DNA of 64,000 bases from Paractinoplanes atraurantiacus (lineage in GTDB: Bacteria; Actinomycetota; Actinomycetes; Mycobacteriales; Micromonosporaceae): contig NZ_OBDY01000006.1 of assembly GCF_900215205.1 (NCBI RefSeq), positions 62,001 to 126,000 of the forward strand, in the 5' to 3' direction. The notes below the pieces were generated by a model that was given only the letters and a program-made list of their open reading frames with translations, was not told where the DNA came from and ran no database searches. Within the stretch, counting starts at the first letter, position 1; every line of letters begins with the position of its first letter. The position numbers were made by a program, and so were the translations under genes. This document shows positions 9,507 to 17,822 of this stretch, one piece after another.

Positions 9507-11006
9507 TCAGTCCCGGGCGTGGTGCCCGCGGAACCACTCAGTGGCGTCCTCGGGGCCGGACTGCCGGGGCTCCTCGGAGGTGCCCCAGCCGGCGGGGAGG
9601 GTGGGTTTGGTGTCGGTGTCTCCGCTGAGAGGGCCGGCGCGGCGGCCCGCCACGGGGAATCCGGGATCCTCGGGCTGCGGCGTGGCCTTCGCCGGGCCGG
9701 CCGTGGCGGCGGTCGCCGGTGGGGCGGGATCCTCGGTGCGGGGGATCGGTGGCCAGTTGGCGGGGAGGCGGTGCATCGCCGAGGCTGCGGTCTGGCGGCG
9801 CTTGGAGTCGCCCAGGTTGGCCATCGCGGAGGCCGTGCCGCTGACCCGGGTGGCGCGGGACTGGCTGGGCGCCGGCTCGTGGCCGCCGGGATCGGTGGGG
9901 CCGGCGGAAGGCGCCGGGTCGACGGGGGCGGTGGGGCTGGCGGGGTTTTCGACAGTGCCCACGGCGGGGTGGGCCGTCGAGCCGGCCGGCCAGAGGCGGG
10001 GGTGGCGCTTGGCGGCCAGGTCCTCGACCCAGCCGAAGGCCAGCACGGCCAGGATGGTCAGCAGGAAGGCCGTGAGCAGGTCGCCGACGTGGCCCATGCT
10101 GTCGCCCAGCTCGTCCAGGGCGAGGAAGGTCAGCACCGGCCACACCGCGGCGATCGCGATGTTGTGCCACAGATAGATGGTCACGGCCCGGTTGTTGATC
10201 AGGGTGACCGTGCGGTCCAGCGGCTTCACCTTCGCCAGCCAGGTCATCGACGGCTGCCAGCGCAGCGCGATCAGCACGAAGGCGAAGGACCAGAGCGCCT
10301 GCGCCTCGGAGATGTCGTTCAGGTCGTACGTGCCCTCGTCGCGCATGAAGTAGTACGCGCCGGCGGCCAGCACGAGCGCGACCGGCCCGGCGATCCACGG
10401 CTTGAGCCGGGCCAGGCGGCCGTCGTGGTGCGCGAAGCCGGCCATCCAGCAGGCGCCGTAGGTGACGAAGTCCCACAGGGCGGCGTCGGCCGTGTCGGGC
10501 AGCGTGAAGCCGGTGACGTCCAGCACCGCCATGATCGCCAGGGGTAGCGCGACCGCGGCCCAGCCGGCCTTGCGGTAGAGCAGATAGAGGATCGGCGAGA
10601 GCAGCACGAACCACAGGTAGGCGCGGATGTACCAGAGCGGCTCCCACGCGTCCACGGCCAAGTCGCTGCCGGGCGGGTCGCCGATCGGCACCAGCCAGAA
10701 GAGCAGGTTCGGCACGCTGAACGGGTGCTCGCCGTCGGTCTCGGCGGCCCAGCCGGTCACCAGCATGACCGGTACCGCGATCAGCCCCAGCAGCCACAGC
10801 GGGGGGAGCAGGCGCCGCAGCCGGGAGGTGACGACCTTGGCTCCCGCCCGATTGTCCAGGGAGGCGGCGGTGAGCGAGCCGGCCAGCGCGAACATGACGC
10901 CCATGGCGGGCAGCAGGACGGACAGCCACGGCCAGCCGTACAGGTGGTAGACGATCACCCGGACGATGGCCGCGGCACGGAGCAGATCCAGGTATCGATT
11001 ACGCAC
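9507..11006 (-). CDS. Acyltransferase family 3 membrane protein
   Basis: An integral membrane O-acyltransferase (Acyl_transf_3 type). It opens with RNRYLDLLRAAAIVRVIVYH, the conserved first helix with its catalytic-type His. About ten hydrophobic helices follow to residue 350. The C-terminal 140 residues are a Pro/Ala/Thr-rich, presumably cytoplasmic, disordered tail. Such enzymes acylate sugars, lipids or cell-wall polymers; the substrate cannot be told here. I prefer the GTG at 11006, preceded by AAGG and giving the standard N-terminus. Another in-frame GTG at 11126 would add 40 polar residues lacking family character. It stands alone between the che operon and a divergent secreted protein. 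Confidence 0.83.
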   Translation of the reverse strand: MRNRYLDLLRAAAIVRVIVYHLYGWPWLSVLLPAMGVMFALAGSLTAASLDNRAGAKVVTSRLRRLLPPLWLLGLIAVPVMLVTGWAAETDGEHPFSVPNLLFWLVPIGDPPGSDLAVDAWEPLWYIRAYLWFVLLSPILYLLYRKAGWAAVALPLAIMAVLDVTGFTLPDTADAALWDFVTYGACWMAGFAHHDGRLARLKPWIAGPVALVLAAGAYYFMRDEGTYDLNDISEAQALWSFAFVLIALRWQPSMTWLAKVKPLDRTVTLINNRAVTIYLWHNIAIAAVWPVLTFLALDELGDSMGHVGDLLTAFLLTILAVLAFGWVEDLAAKRHPRLWPAGSTAHPAVGTVENPASPTAPVDPAPSAGPTDPGGHEPAPSQSRATRVSGTASAMANLGDSKRRQTAASAMHRLPANWPPIPRTEDPAPPATAATAGPAKATPQPEDPGFPVAGRRAGPLSGDTDTKPTLPAGWGTSEEPRQSGPEDATEWFRGHHARD

Positions 11007-11311
11007 CGCGAAGACCTTGCCAGTCCGGCCACTGTGGCGGGACCGTCCGGCCGGTTGCCAAGACGACCTCGCAGGCTTACCCCGTACGAATGAACTGTCC
11101 GAATTGTCTGTGCGGTTGTGCGACACCCGTGCTGCCCTCCATGGAGGTGTTTCCCCTGCTCCAGCCGCGGATCGAAGGCATCTTCGCCGATCGGTGCGGC
11201 GATACGGCCGGCCGGAGGGTCAGTGACCGTGGCCGGGTCGTGACGTTGATCCCCGGCGAGCGGCGCACCGGAGAAGGCCGGGCGCCCGGGAATCGATGGG
11301 GTTTACGGGGC

Positions 11312-12259
11312 ATGCGGAAACCTGTAGTGGTCGTCTGCGCGGCGGCGTCGGCACTGTTGCTCGCGGGCGGTGTCGCGGCAACCACCGCGGATGCCGGCGA
11401 GAGGCCGGACACGCAGGGGTGGGGTGGGTTCGCCTTCCCCGGGTGGCCGTTCTTCGGAGCGGATCACTCCGACGACGGCCGGTATTCAGATGTGGACGAG
11501 GAGCCGGACTCCGGCTTCGACGACCGCTCGACCGTAGGCGACGACGACAACTCGATCGACGATTACGACAATTCGGACGAGGAGCGGCCGGCCTTCTCCT
11601 ATCAGCAGCAGGACGCTCAGCGTGCCGCTGCCCAGCGTGCCGCGGCTCAGCGCGCGGCCGACCAGCGCGCGGCCGCGCAGCGAGCCGCGGCGCAGAGGGC
11701 GGCCGCTCAGCGGGCGGCGAACCAGCGAGCGGCCAACCAGCGGGCGGCGAATCAGCGCGCGGCGAACCAGCGGGCGGCCGTTCAGCGGCAGCAGGTGCAG
11801 CGGCCCTCCTCCGTGATGGACGCGGCCCGGCGCAATGTCACGGCGGCCGACATCTCGGGGAGCCCGTCCGCCCCCGTACAGCAAAGGGTCCTGGTGTTGG
11901 TCAATCAGAACCGGCGCAAGGGTGGCTGCCGTCCCCTGGAGCTCGACCGGCGTCTCATCGAGGCCGCCAACCGGCACGCGGCCGACATGGCCCGGCGCGA
12001 CTACTTCGAGCACGACTCGCCGAACGGCGAGAGCGCCGGCGACCGGGTGAGCCGCACCGGCTACGACTGGAAGCGCTACGGCGAGAACATCGCCCGGGGC
12101 GCGGACAGCGCGTGGGAGGTCGTCGACGGCTGGATGCACAGCCGGGTGCACCGGGAGAACATCCTCGACTGTGATCTGCACGAAATGGGCATCGGCCTGG
12201 CGATCGACCGCGAGCACACGACGTACTGGGTCCAGGACTTCGCTACACCGATGAATTAG
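11312..12259 (+). CDS. Secreted CAP/SCP-domain protein with AQR-rich repeat linker
   Basis: A 315-residue exported protein. A signal peptide (1-28; MRKP then a hydrophobic core ending TTADA) precedes an acidic Asp-rich stretch (50-92). Next is a linker of about 14 tetrapeptide repeats of AAQR/ANQR type (101-158), then a CAP domain (about 187-315). CAP landmarks are LVNQNRRKGGCRPLELD, ANRHAADMA, HDSPNG, GENIA, W..S..HRENIL and W.QDF. Cys206 and Cys287 may pair. Bacterial CAP proteins of the YkwD class are extracellular and of uncertain function. The linker should be helical or extended and may cross or bind the wall. The ATG at 11312 gives a clean signal peptide; open sequence upstream to 11090 does not look coding. 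The 305 bases upstream hold no riboswitch I could recognise. Confidence 0.87.
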   Translation: MRKPVVVVCAAASALLLAGGVAATTADAGERPDTQGWGGFAFPGWPFFGADHSDDGRYSDVDEEPDSGFDDRSTVGDDDNSIDDYDNSDEERPAFSYQQQDAQRAAAQRAAAQRAADQRAAAQRAAAQRAAAQRAANQRAANQRAANQRAANQRAAVQRQQVQRPSSVMDAARRNVTAADISGSPSAPVQQRVLVLVNQNRRKGGCRPLELDRRLIEAANRHAADMARRDYFEHDSPNGESAGDRVSRTGYDWKRYGENIARGADSAWEVVDGWMHSRVHRENILDCDLHEMGIGLAIDREHTTYWVQDFATPMN

Positions 12260-12372
12260 TCCTTTTTGTACGATAACTAAATACCGGATTCGCGCCACGG
12301 CGCTTCCCCGGGATCTATGTGTCGCACGTCTGTGCTTCGATATGCGAACACATTTCCTGGGGAGGAACCACA

Positions 12373-13122
12373 TTGGGAGTGAGACGGGTGGCCGCCCGCC
12401 TCACCGGGACCGCGATCGCGGTCCTGGTCGGCGGGGGTCTCGGCGCCGTGGCGCTGTCACCGGCCGTAGCCGGCGCCGTGGTGAGCAAGCCTGTGGCCGC
12501 GGTCGTCGTGACCAAGGCCGCAGCCGCTGGCTGCACCACCGGTAAGTACCAGAAGTCGGTCGAGATCCTGCTGAACAAGCTCGGCGGGTTCGGCAAGATG
12601 TCGGTCGACGGCAAGCAGTCGGCGACCGACTGTGCCAACATCAAGAAGTTCCAGAAGAGGTACGGCATCCAGCCGGCTCAGGGTCTCGCCGGCCCGACCA
12701 CGTACGACGTGGTCATGCGCCTGGCGGGCACCAAGGTGGCCGACTGCAAGGCCGCGAAGACCGGGGTCACGTTCTGCGTCAACCTGACCAGGCAGACCGC
12801 GTGGGTGATGAAGAACGGCAAGCGCATCACGCCGTTCACCGTCGTCCGCACCGGCATGAAGGGCTACCGCACGCCGGCCGGCACCTTCAAGATCAACAAG
12901 CGGACCATCAAGGAGTGGTCGGACCCGTACGAGGTCTGGCTGCCCTACTGGCAGCGCTTCAAGGGTGGGATGGGCTTCCACCAGACCACCACGTACATCC
13001 ACGACAAGTGGCGCGGCTCGCACGGCTGCGTCAACCTGTTGCCGGTCGACGCCAAGGCGTACTACAGCGTCGGCAAGATCGGGATGACGGTCAAGACGTT
13101 CGGCCGCCGCCCCGGCACCTGA
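12373..13122 (+). CDS. Secreted L,D-transpeptidase (YkuD) with peptidoglycan-binding domain
   Basis: A 249-residue exported protein. The TTG at 12373 is favoured because GGGGAGG (12359-12365) lies seven bases upstream and the protein then starts LGVRRVAARL before a long hydrophobic signal segment. A PG-binding-like domain follows (about 58-119, KFQKRYGIQPAQGLAGPTTYD). The YkuD catalytic domain has His203 (GFHQTT) and the SHGCVNL motif with nucleophile Cys219 and His217. It should form 3-3 cross-links in, or attach proteins to, peptidoglycan at the cell surface. A T-run (TCCTTTTT, 12261 on) follows the upstream CAP gene. A GTG at 12379 is an alternative start. Confidence 0.9.
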   Translation: MGVRRVAARLTGTAIAVLVGGGLGAVALSPAVAGAVVSKPVAAVVVTKAAAAGCTTGKYQKSVEILLNKLGGFGKMSVDGKQSATDCANIKKFQKRYGIQPAQGLAGPTTYDVVMRLAGTKVADCKAAKTGVTFCVNLTRQTAWVMKNGKRITPFTVVRTGMKGYRTPAGTFKINKRTIKEWSDPYEVWLPYWQRFKGGMGFHQTTTYIHDKWRGSHGCVNLLPVDAKAYYSVGKIGMTVKTFGRRPGT

Positions 13123-13133
13123 CGTCGTCCGGG

Positions 13134-13158
13134 GGCGGGTCGCTCTAGGCGGCCCGCC
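13134..13158. terminator. Bidirectional hairpin terminator
   Basis: Ten-base arms (13134-13143 and 13149-13158) around a TCTAG loop, with one G-U pair; GC-rich and without a clear T-run. It sits between the L,D-transpeptidase gene and the convergent small gene, overlapping the stop of the latter. Confidence 0.6.
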
Positions 13159-13327
13159 TCCGCACGTGGGTGGTGAGCACCTCGTTCGACCCGAAATGAC
13201 GCTCGACGCCGCCGGACGTGACCAGCCAGAGGCCGTCCCGGTTCAGCGTGTACCGCACGTCGGTGAACCGGCTCACGCTGTCATCGTGATGCACGACGGT
13301 CAGCTCGTCGGCGCTAATCATTTCCAC
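13145..13327 (-). CDS. Small hypothetical protein (60 residues)
   Basis: A short protein I do not recognise by family: beta-rich, with SADELTVVHHDD, DVRYTLNRDGLWLV and RHFGSNEVLTTHV. The shape suggests a small all-beta domain, probably cytoplasmic, with no signal peptide. It may start at GTG 13327 (preceded by AGGG) or ATG 13321. It is convergent with the L,D-transpeptidase and divergent from the efflux operon. It is supported by frame-specific composition only. Confidence 0.55.
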   Translation of the reverse strand: MEMISADELTVVHHDDSVSRFTDVRYTLNRDGLWLVTSGGVERHFGSNEVLTTHVRRRAA

Positions 13328-13415
13328 CCCTAGCTCATCGGTCGGCGGTGCTTCGTTCTTTACGGATCCGGCCGCCCGGACGGTTCATTTCCCGCTTCGG
13401 CATAGAGTGGCGTGC

Positions 13416-14735
13416 GTGACCCGCTCACGCCCCCTGGTGATCGCCGCGGCGATGATCTTCCTGGTCAGCTCCACGGCCGCCTCGTGCGGCGACGACAAGA
13501 GTGGGGTCGGTCTCGGCCAGGCCACTCGCGGCACGGTGGCCGAGATCGTCGAGGCGCCCGGCTCCGTGACGGCCCGTGCCGCCGCCACGGTCAGCGCTCC
13601 CGCCTCCGGCACCCTGGCCGAGCTGCGCGCCGAGCCCGGCCAGCGGGTCGCCAAGGACCAGGTGGTCGCGGTGATCGACTCTCCCGAGCTCGAGGCCCGC
13701 CGCCGCTCCGCGGAAAAGGCTCTCGATCAAAGTTCCGGCGGCTCGGTCACGGTCGGTGATTCCACTGCTTTCCTTGCTGTACGCCACCAGACGGACACTA
13801 ACGCCGAAAAGGCGTACCAGGAAGCTCGTGCGGCGGCCGCGCAGATCACCGACCCCGCCCTCCGCGAGACCCTGCTGAAGCAGGTCGACGCCGCCCGCCG
13901 CCAGTACAACCTCGCCTCGGCCGCCGCGGCGGCCGCCCTGCGCTCGGTCCAGGAGGGCGTGGCCTCGCTGGGGGAGGCGGTGAACTCCCTGTCGTCGGCC
14001 CAGCGGCTCCAGGCCCAGCAGGCGTACGACCTGGCCGACGCCGCCGTCTCGGCGCTGACCCTGCGCGCCCCGGTGGCCGGGGTGGTGCAGCTCGGCGGCG
14101 TGGCCACCGGCGGAAGTTCCCTCACCGACCTTCTGTCGGCCGGCGGCGCCGGTGCCGCTTCCTCCTCCGGCTCCGCCGGCGGGGCCCTGCCGGGCGTCGA
14201 CGAGGCCGTGCCGCAGGGCGCCTTCGTGGCCGCCGGCACGCCGATCCTCACGGTGGTCGACGTGAGCCGCCTGGGCCTGACCGCCGAGGTCGACGAGACG
14301 GACGTCCTGCTGGTCAAGGCGGGCACCCCCGCCACCGTCGAACTGGACGCGGCCTCGGGCGCCTCGTACGACGCGAAGGTCCGCTCGATCGACCTGCTGC
14401 CCACGACGTCGGCCCGCGGCGGCGTCTCCTACAAGGTCCGGCTCGACCTGACCGCGAGCGCCGACGCTCCCGCCCCGCGCCCCGGCATGAGCGCCGTGGT
14501 CCGCCTCCAGGTCCGCGAGGCCGACGACACCGTGACGGTCCCCGCGTCGGCCGTCATCAGCGTCGACGGCAAGGACACGGTCTGGGCCGTGGAGGGCGAC
14601 CGCTACGAGCGCGTCCCGGTCACCCTGGGCGTCCAGGGCGAGGACGTGGTCGAGATCACCGAAGGCCTGAAGGCCGGCCAGCGCATCGCCGTCTCCGGGG
14701 CCGACGAGATCCAGCCCGGCGACAAGGCCCCGTGA
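13416..14735 (+). CDS. MacA/HlyD-type efflux adaptor lipoprotein
   Basis: About 439 residues. A lipoprotein-type signal (TRSRP, hydrophobic core, then STAASC with the lipid Cys before GDDKSG) anchors it outside the membrane. A biotinyl-lipoyl half-motif (SAPASGTLAELRAEPGQRV) is followed by an Ala-rich coiled-coil hairpin (about 80-190), the second lipoyl half (LRAPVAGVVQLGG), a beta-barrel region and a C-terminal membrane-proximal domain (VPASAVISVDGKDTVWAV). This is the adaptor of a tripartite-like ABC exporter whose ATPase and permease follow with four-base overlaps. GTG codons at 13407 and 13416 are both possible; the second gives a standard signal peptide. Confidence 0.85.
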   Translation: MTRSRPLVIAAAMIFLVSSTAASCGDDKSGVGLGQATRGTVAEIVEAPGSVTARAAATVSAPASGTLAELRAEPGQRVAKDQVVAVIDSPELEARRRSAEKALDQSSGGSVTVGDSTAFLAVRHQTDTNAEKAYQEARAAAAQITDPALRETLLKQVDAARRQYNLASAAAAAALRSVQEGVASLGEAVNSLSSAQRLQAQQAYDLADAAVSALTLRAPVAGVVQLGGVATGGSSLTDLLSAGGAGAASSSGSAGGALPGVDEAVPQGAFVAAGTPILTVVDVSRLGLTAEVDETDVLLVKAGTPATVELDAASGASYDAKVRSIDLLPTTSARGGVSYKVRLDLTASADAPAPRPGMSAVVRLQVREADDTVTVPASAVISVDGKDTVWAVEGDRYERVPVTLGVQGEDVVEITEGLKAGQRIAVSGADEIQPGDKAP

Positions 14736-15703
14736 CCACCCCCGCCGCGATCGTGGCCGAGAACGTCAGCCGCACCTATGAGCTGGACGGCGTCTCGGTG
14801 CCGGCCCTGCGCGGGGTGTCGCTGACCGTGTCGGCCACCGACTACGTGGCGATCGTGGGAACGTCCGGCTCGGGCAAGTCGACGCTGATGCACCTGCTCG
14901 GCGGCCTCGACCGCCCCAGCGGCGGGACGCTGCTGATCGGCGGGCGGGACGTGTCGACCCTGAACCCGGCCGAGATGGCCCACCTGCGCAACGAGACGAT
15001 CGGTTTCGTCTTCCAGTCGTTCCACCTGCTGGCGCGCACCACGGCCCGCGACAACGTGGCCCTGCCGCTGGTCTACCGCGGCGTGGGCCGCCGGGAGCGC
15101 CGGGCCCGGGCCGCCGAGATGCTGGAACGGGTCGGCCTGGGCCATCGGCTCGACCACCGCCCCAACCAGATGTCCGGCGGCGAACAGCAGCGGGTGGCGA
15201 TCGCCCGGGCCCTGGTGACCGGCCCGTCCGTCCTGCTGGCCGACGAGCCCACCGGCAACCTCGACTCGACCACCGGCCAGTCGGTCCTGGCCCTCCTGGA
15301 GTCCCTGAACGCCGACGGCGTAGCCGTAGTCCTCGTCACCCACGACAAAGACGTAGCCGCCCGAGCCCACCGCCAGATAGTCATGCGCGACGGCCTGATC
15401 GTCACCAGTCCTCCGCCGACATCACCGCCCCCGTCCGCGCCGCCCCCTTCACCCGCGCTGCCTTCCTCCGCCCTGCCTTCCTCCGCGCCGCCCCTTTCCT
15501 CCCCGCCGACCGATTACGCCGCGCCGCCCTCTTCCCCCGCGCCGCCCTCTTCCCCCGCGCCGCCCTCTTCCCCCGCGCCGCCCTCTTCCTCCGCACCGGT
15601 GTCTCCCTCCACGCCGGTCTCACCGGACATATCGGATTCGGCCCATTTGTCGGGGCGCTCGGTTCTGGATCGGCCTTCCCCGTCGCCGGAGGCGGACTCG
15701 TGA
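14732..15703 (+). CDS. MacB/LolD-type ABC transporter ATPase with a long Pro/Ser tail
   Basis: A 323-residue ATPase. Walker A GTSGSGKST is at 43-51, Q-loop FVFQSFHLL, signature MSGGEQQRVAIA, Walker B VLLADEPTGNLDS and an H-loop VTHDKDVAA. The family usually ends near residue 230; here about 95 residues of almost pure Pro/Ser/Ala follow, encoded by 18-base tandem repeats. The start GTG overlaps the adaptor stop, and the stop overlaps the permease GTG. It powers the exporter formed with 13416-14735 and 15700-16884; the substrate (drug, peptide or lipoprotein) is unknown. The tail may be a flexible cytoplasmic linker or simply repeat expansion. Confidence 0.9.
   Translation: MTTPAAIVAENVSRTYELDGVSVPALRGVSLTVSATDYVAIVGTSGSGKSTLMHLLGGLDRPSGGTLLIGGRDVSTLNPAEMAHLRNETIGFVFQSFHLLARTTARDNVALPLVYRGVGRRERRARAAEMLERVGLGHRLDHRPNQMSGGEQQRVAIARALVTGPSVLLADEPTGNLDSTTGQSVLALLESLNADGVAVVLVTHDKDVAARAHRQIVMRDGLIVTSPPPTSPPPSAPPPSPALPSSALPSSAPPLSSPPTDYAAPPSSPAPPSSPAPPSSPAPPSSSAPVSPSTPVSPDISDSAHLSGRSVLDRPSPSPEADS
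15521..15592 (+). repeat. Four tandem 18-base repeats inside the ABC ATPase gene
   Basis: The unit GCGCCGCCCTCTTCCCCC occurs four times head to tail (the last copy with one change), encoding repeats of APPSSP. It is in frame and lies in the low-complexity tail. Confidence 0.9.
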
Positions 15704-16884
15704 GGCTGGCCGAGGCGTGGCGGGTGGCTGTCGACGCGCTGCGGGCCAATCGGCTGCGCAGTGTGTTGACCATGCTCGGGGTCGTCATCGGGGTGGCGGC
15801 TGTCGTGGCGCTCGTGGCCATCGGGACCGGGACCAAGCGGCAGATCGAACAGCAGGTGGAGGGGCTGGGGAGCAATCTGCTGCTCGTCGTTCCCGGGCGG
15901 CTCGAAGCGGGTGCGGCTCCGACCGCCTCGACGCTGACCATGGATGACGTGGACGCGGTGACCCGGGTGGTGGGTGACCGGGACCGGGTGGCGGTGACCA
16001 TCAGCTCGGGGGAGACCGTCCGGGCCGGATCGCGGTCGGCCTTCGCGAGCATGCAAGGGGTGCTGGAGACGACCCCTACCGTCTTCGTGCGCAAGCTCGA
16101 GCGGGGGTCCTATCTGACGCGTACGGATGTGTCGACCGGGCGGCGGGTCGCCGTGCTCGGGGCGGGGGTGGCCTCGTCGCTGTTCGGGGACCGGGATCCG
16201 ATCGGGCGGCAGGTCACCATCGGCGGGGTGCGGTTCCGGGTGATCGGCACCTTCGAGCGGCTCGGGCAGAGCCTCGGGGTCGACCGGGACAGCGAGGTGC
16301 ACGTGCCGGTCACGGCGGCGCAGCGGCTGCTCGGCACCGACCGGATCGACGGGCTGGCCATCCGGGCGCCGGACCGGGAGCGGATCGGGGCGCTCGGGGC
16401 GGCGGTGGTGGCCGCGCTCAGCGACCGGCATCCGGAGACGGACTTCAGCGCCGTCACCCAGGAGCAGATCCTCGGGGTGCTTGGGGACATCCTGGGCGTG
16501 CTGACCGGGGTGCTGGCCTCGATCGCGGGGATCAGCCTGCTCGTGGGCGGGGTCGGGGTCTCCAACATCATGCTGGTGTCGGTGCGGGAGCGGACCAAGG
16601 AGATCGGGCTGCGGAAGGCGGTCGGCGCCCGGCCGCGCGACATCGGCGTGCAGTTCCTGTTGGAGGCCGTGCTTCTGACGACGCTTGGTGGCGTACTGGG
16701 AATGGCCTTGGGAATTTCCGCCGCTCTTCTCGTGGATCGGCTGTCTCCGGTGCCGGCCGCGATCACGTGGTGGTCGTTGACCTTGGCCTTCGGGGTGTCG
16801 GCGGCGGTCGGCATCGTCTTCGGGGTGGTGCCGGCGCAGCGGGCGGGCAAGCTCGACCCCGTTGTCGCGTTGCGCACAGAGTGA
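15700..16884 (+). CDS. MacB/FtsX-family ABC transporter permease
   Basis: A 394-residue permease with MacB layout. A short cytoplasmic N-terminus (LAEAWRVAVDALRANRLRS) precedes TM1 (about 22-45). A large extracytoplasmic MacB_PCD domain follows (about 46-260), then three C-terminal TM segments (about 270-385) with the FtsX signature SNIMLVSVRERTKEIGLRKA. GTG start overlaps the ATPase stop by four bases. It forms the membrane part of the export system and probably works by mechanotransmission with the adaptor. Confidence 0.9.
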   Translation: MRLAEAWRVAVDALRANRLRSVLTMLGVVIGVAAVVALVAIGTGTKRQIEQQVEGLGSNLLLVVPGRLEAGAAPTASTLTMDDVDAVTRVVGDRDRVAVTISSGETVRAGSRSAFASMQGVLETTPTVFVRKLERGSYLTRTDVSTGRRVAVLGAGVASSLFGDRDPIGRQVTIGGVRFRVIGTFERLGQSLGVDRDSEVHVPVTAAQRLLGTDRIDGLAIRAPDRERIGALGAAVVAALSDRHPETDFSAVTQEQILGVLGDILGVLTGVLASIAGISLLVGGVGVSNIMLVSVRERTKEIGLRKAVGARPRDIGVQFLLEAVLLTTLGGVLGMALGISAALLVDRLSPVPAAITWWSLTLAFGVSAAVGIVFGVVPAQRAGKLDPVVALRTE

Positions 16885-16930
16885 CCGGGCGGCTGCGCTC
16901 CGGGCGGGGCGGTCGGGAAGGCTGAGCCTC

Positions 16931-17821
16931 ATGAGACGCGAACCACCGGCGCCGTTGCTCGTCATCACGGCGATCGCCTCGGTGCAGGTGGGCAGCTCGA
17001 TCGCGCACGGGCTCTTCGACGACCTCGGCGCCAACGGGGTGACGTTCCTGCGGCTCGCCCTGGCCGCGGTGATCTTCGCGGTGGTGACCCGGCCCAGTCT
17101 CCGGTCGTGGAGCCGGCCGGCCTGGATGGCGGCCGCGCTGCTCGGCGTCGTCATGGCCGGGATGAACCTGATCTTCTACCAGTCGATCCGCACGGTGCCG
17201 CTGGGCATCGCGGTCACCGTCGAGTTCCTCGGGCCGCTGCTGCTCGCGCTCGTGCAGACCCGGCGGCTGATCGACCTGCTGTGGGCGCTGATGGCGGCCG
17301 GTGGCGTACTGCTGCTCGGCCTGGACAGCGGCGGCTCGGCCCCGGTCACCGGGCTGCTCCTGGCCTTCCTGGCCGGGCTCTTCTGGGCCGGCTACATCGT
17401 GTGCAGCGCCCGCCTCGGCGGTCTCGTGCCCGGGGCCGGCGGGCTGACGGTGTCATTGTCGGTCGCCGCCCTGATCGCACTGCCGTTCGGCGGCGGGGCC
17501 GCGACGGAGGCGATCGGTCACCCGTCGTGGCTGGTCGCGGCGGCCGCGGTGGCGCTGCTCTCCTCCGTACTCTCATATGGCCTGGAAATTCACGCCCTCC
17601 GCAAGATCCCGACTCGGGTCTTCGGGATCCTGATGAGCCTGGAACCGGCCGCGGCGGCCGTGGCCGGGCTGATCATCCTCGGTCAGCGGCTCGGTGGCGC
17701 CGAGATCGTAGCGTTGGTGCTGGTGACGCTGGCCAGTGCCGGGGTGACGCTGGCCAGGCGGGAGAAGGCTCAGGAACAGGTGGTCCTCGCCGAAGGGTCA
17801 GGGGAGACGAGGAGGACGTGA
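16931..17821 (+). CDS. EamA/RhtA-type transporter
   Basis: A 296-residue protein with about ten TM helices in two EamA repeats, e.g. VTFLRLALAAVIFAV and VFGILMSLEPAAAAVAGLI. The latter resembles the LEPV/SLEPA signature of RhtA-like threonine/homoserine exporters. It probably exports amino acids or small metabolites. I start it at ATG 16931 after GGGAAGG; the frame is open further upstream, but that part overlaps the end of the permease gene. A diguanylate cyclase gene follows after one base. Confidence 0.86.
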   Translation: MRREPPAPLLVITAIASVQVGSSIAHGLFDDLGANGVTFLRLALAAVIFAVVTRPSLRSWSRPAWMAAALLGVVMAGMNLIFYQSIRTVPLGIAVTVEFLGPLLLALVQTRRLIDLLWALMAAGGVLLLGLDSGGSAPVTGLLLAFLAGLFWAGYIVCSARLGGLVPGAGGLTVSLSVAALIALPFGGGAATEAIGHPSWLVAAAAVALLSSVLSYGLEIHALRKIPTRVFGILMSLEPAAAAVAGLIILGQRLGGAEIVALVLVTLASAGVTLARREKAQEQVVLAEGSGETRRT

Positions 17822-17822
17822 G

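Noticed and set aside
11007-12372. A c-di-AMP (ydaO) riboswitch upstream of the cell-wall genes
   Set aside because: Such genes often carry one in actinomycetes, but I could not find the conserved blocks in either leader.
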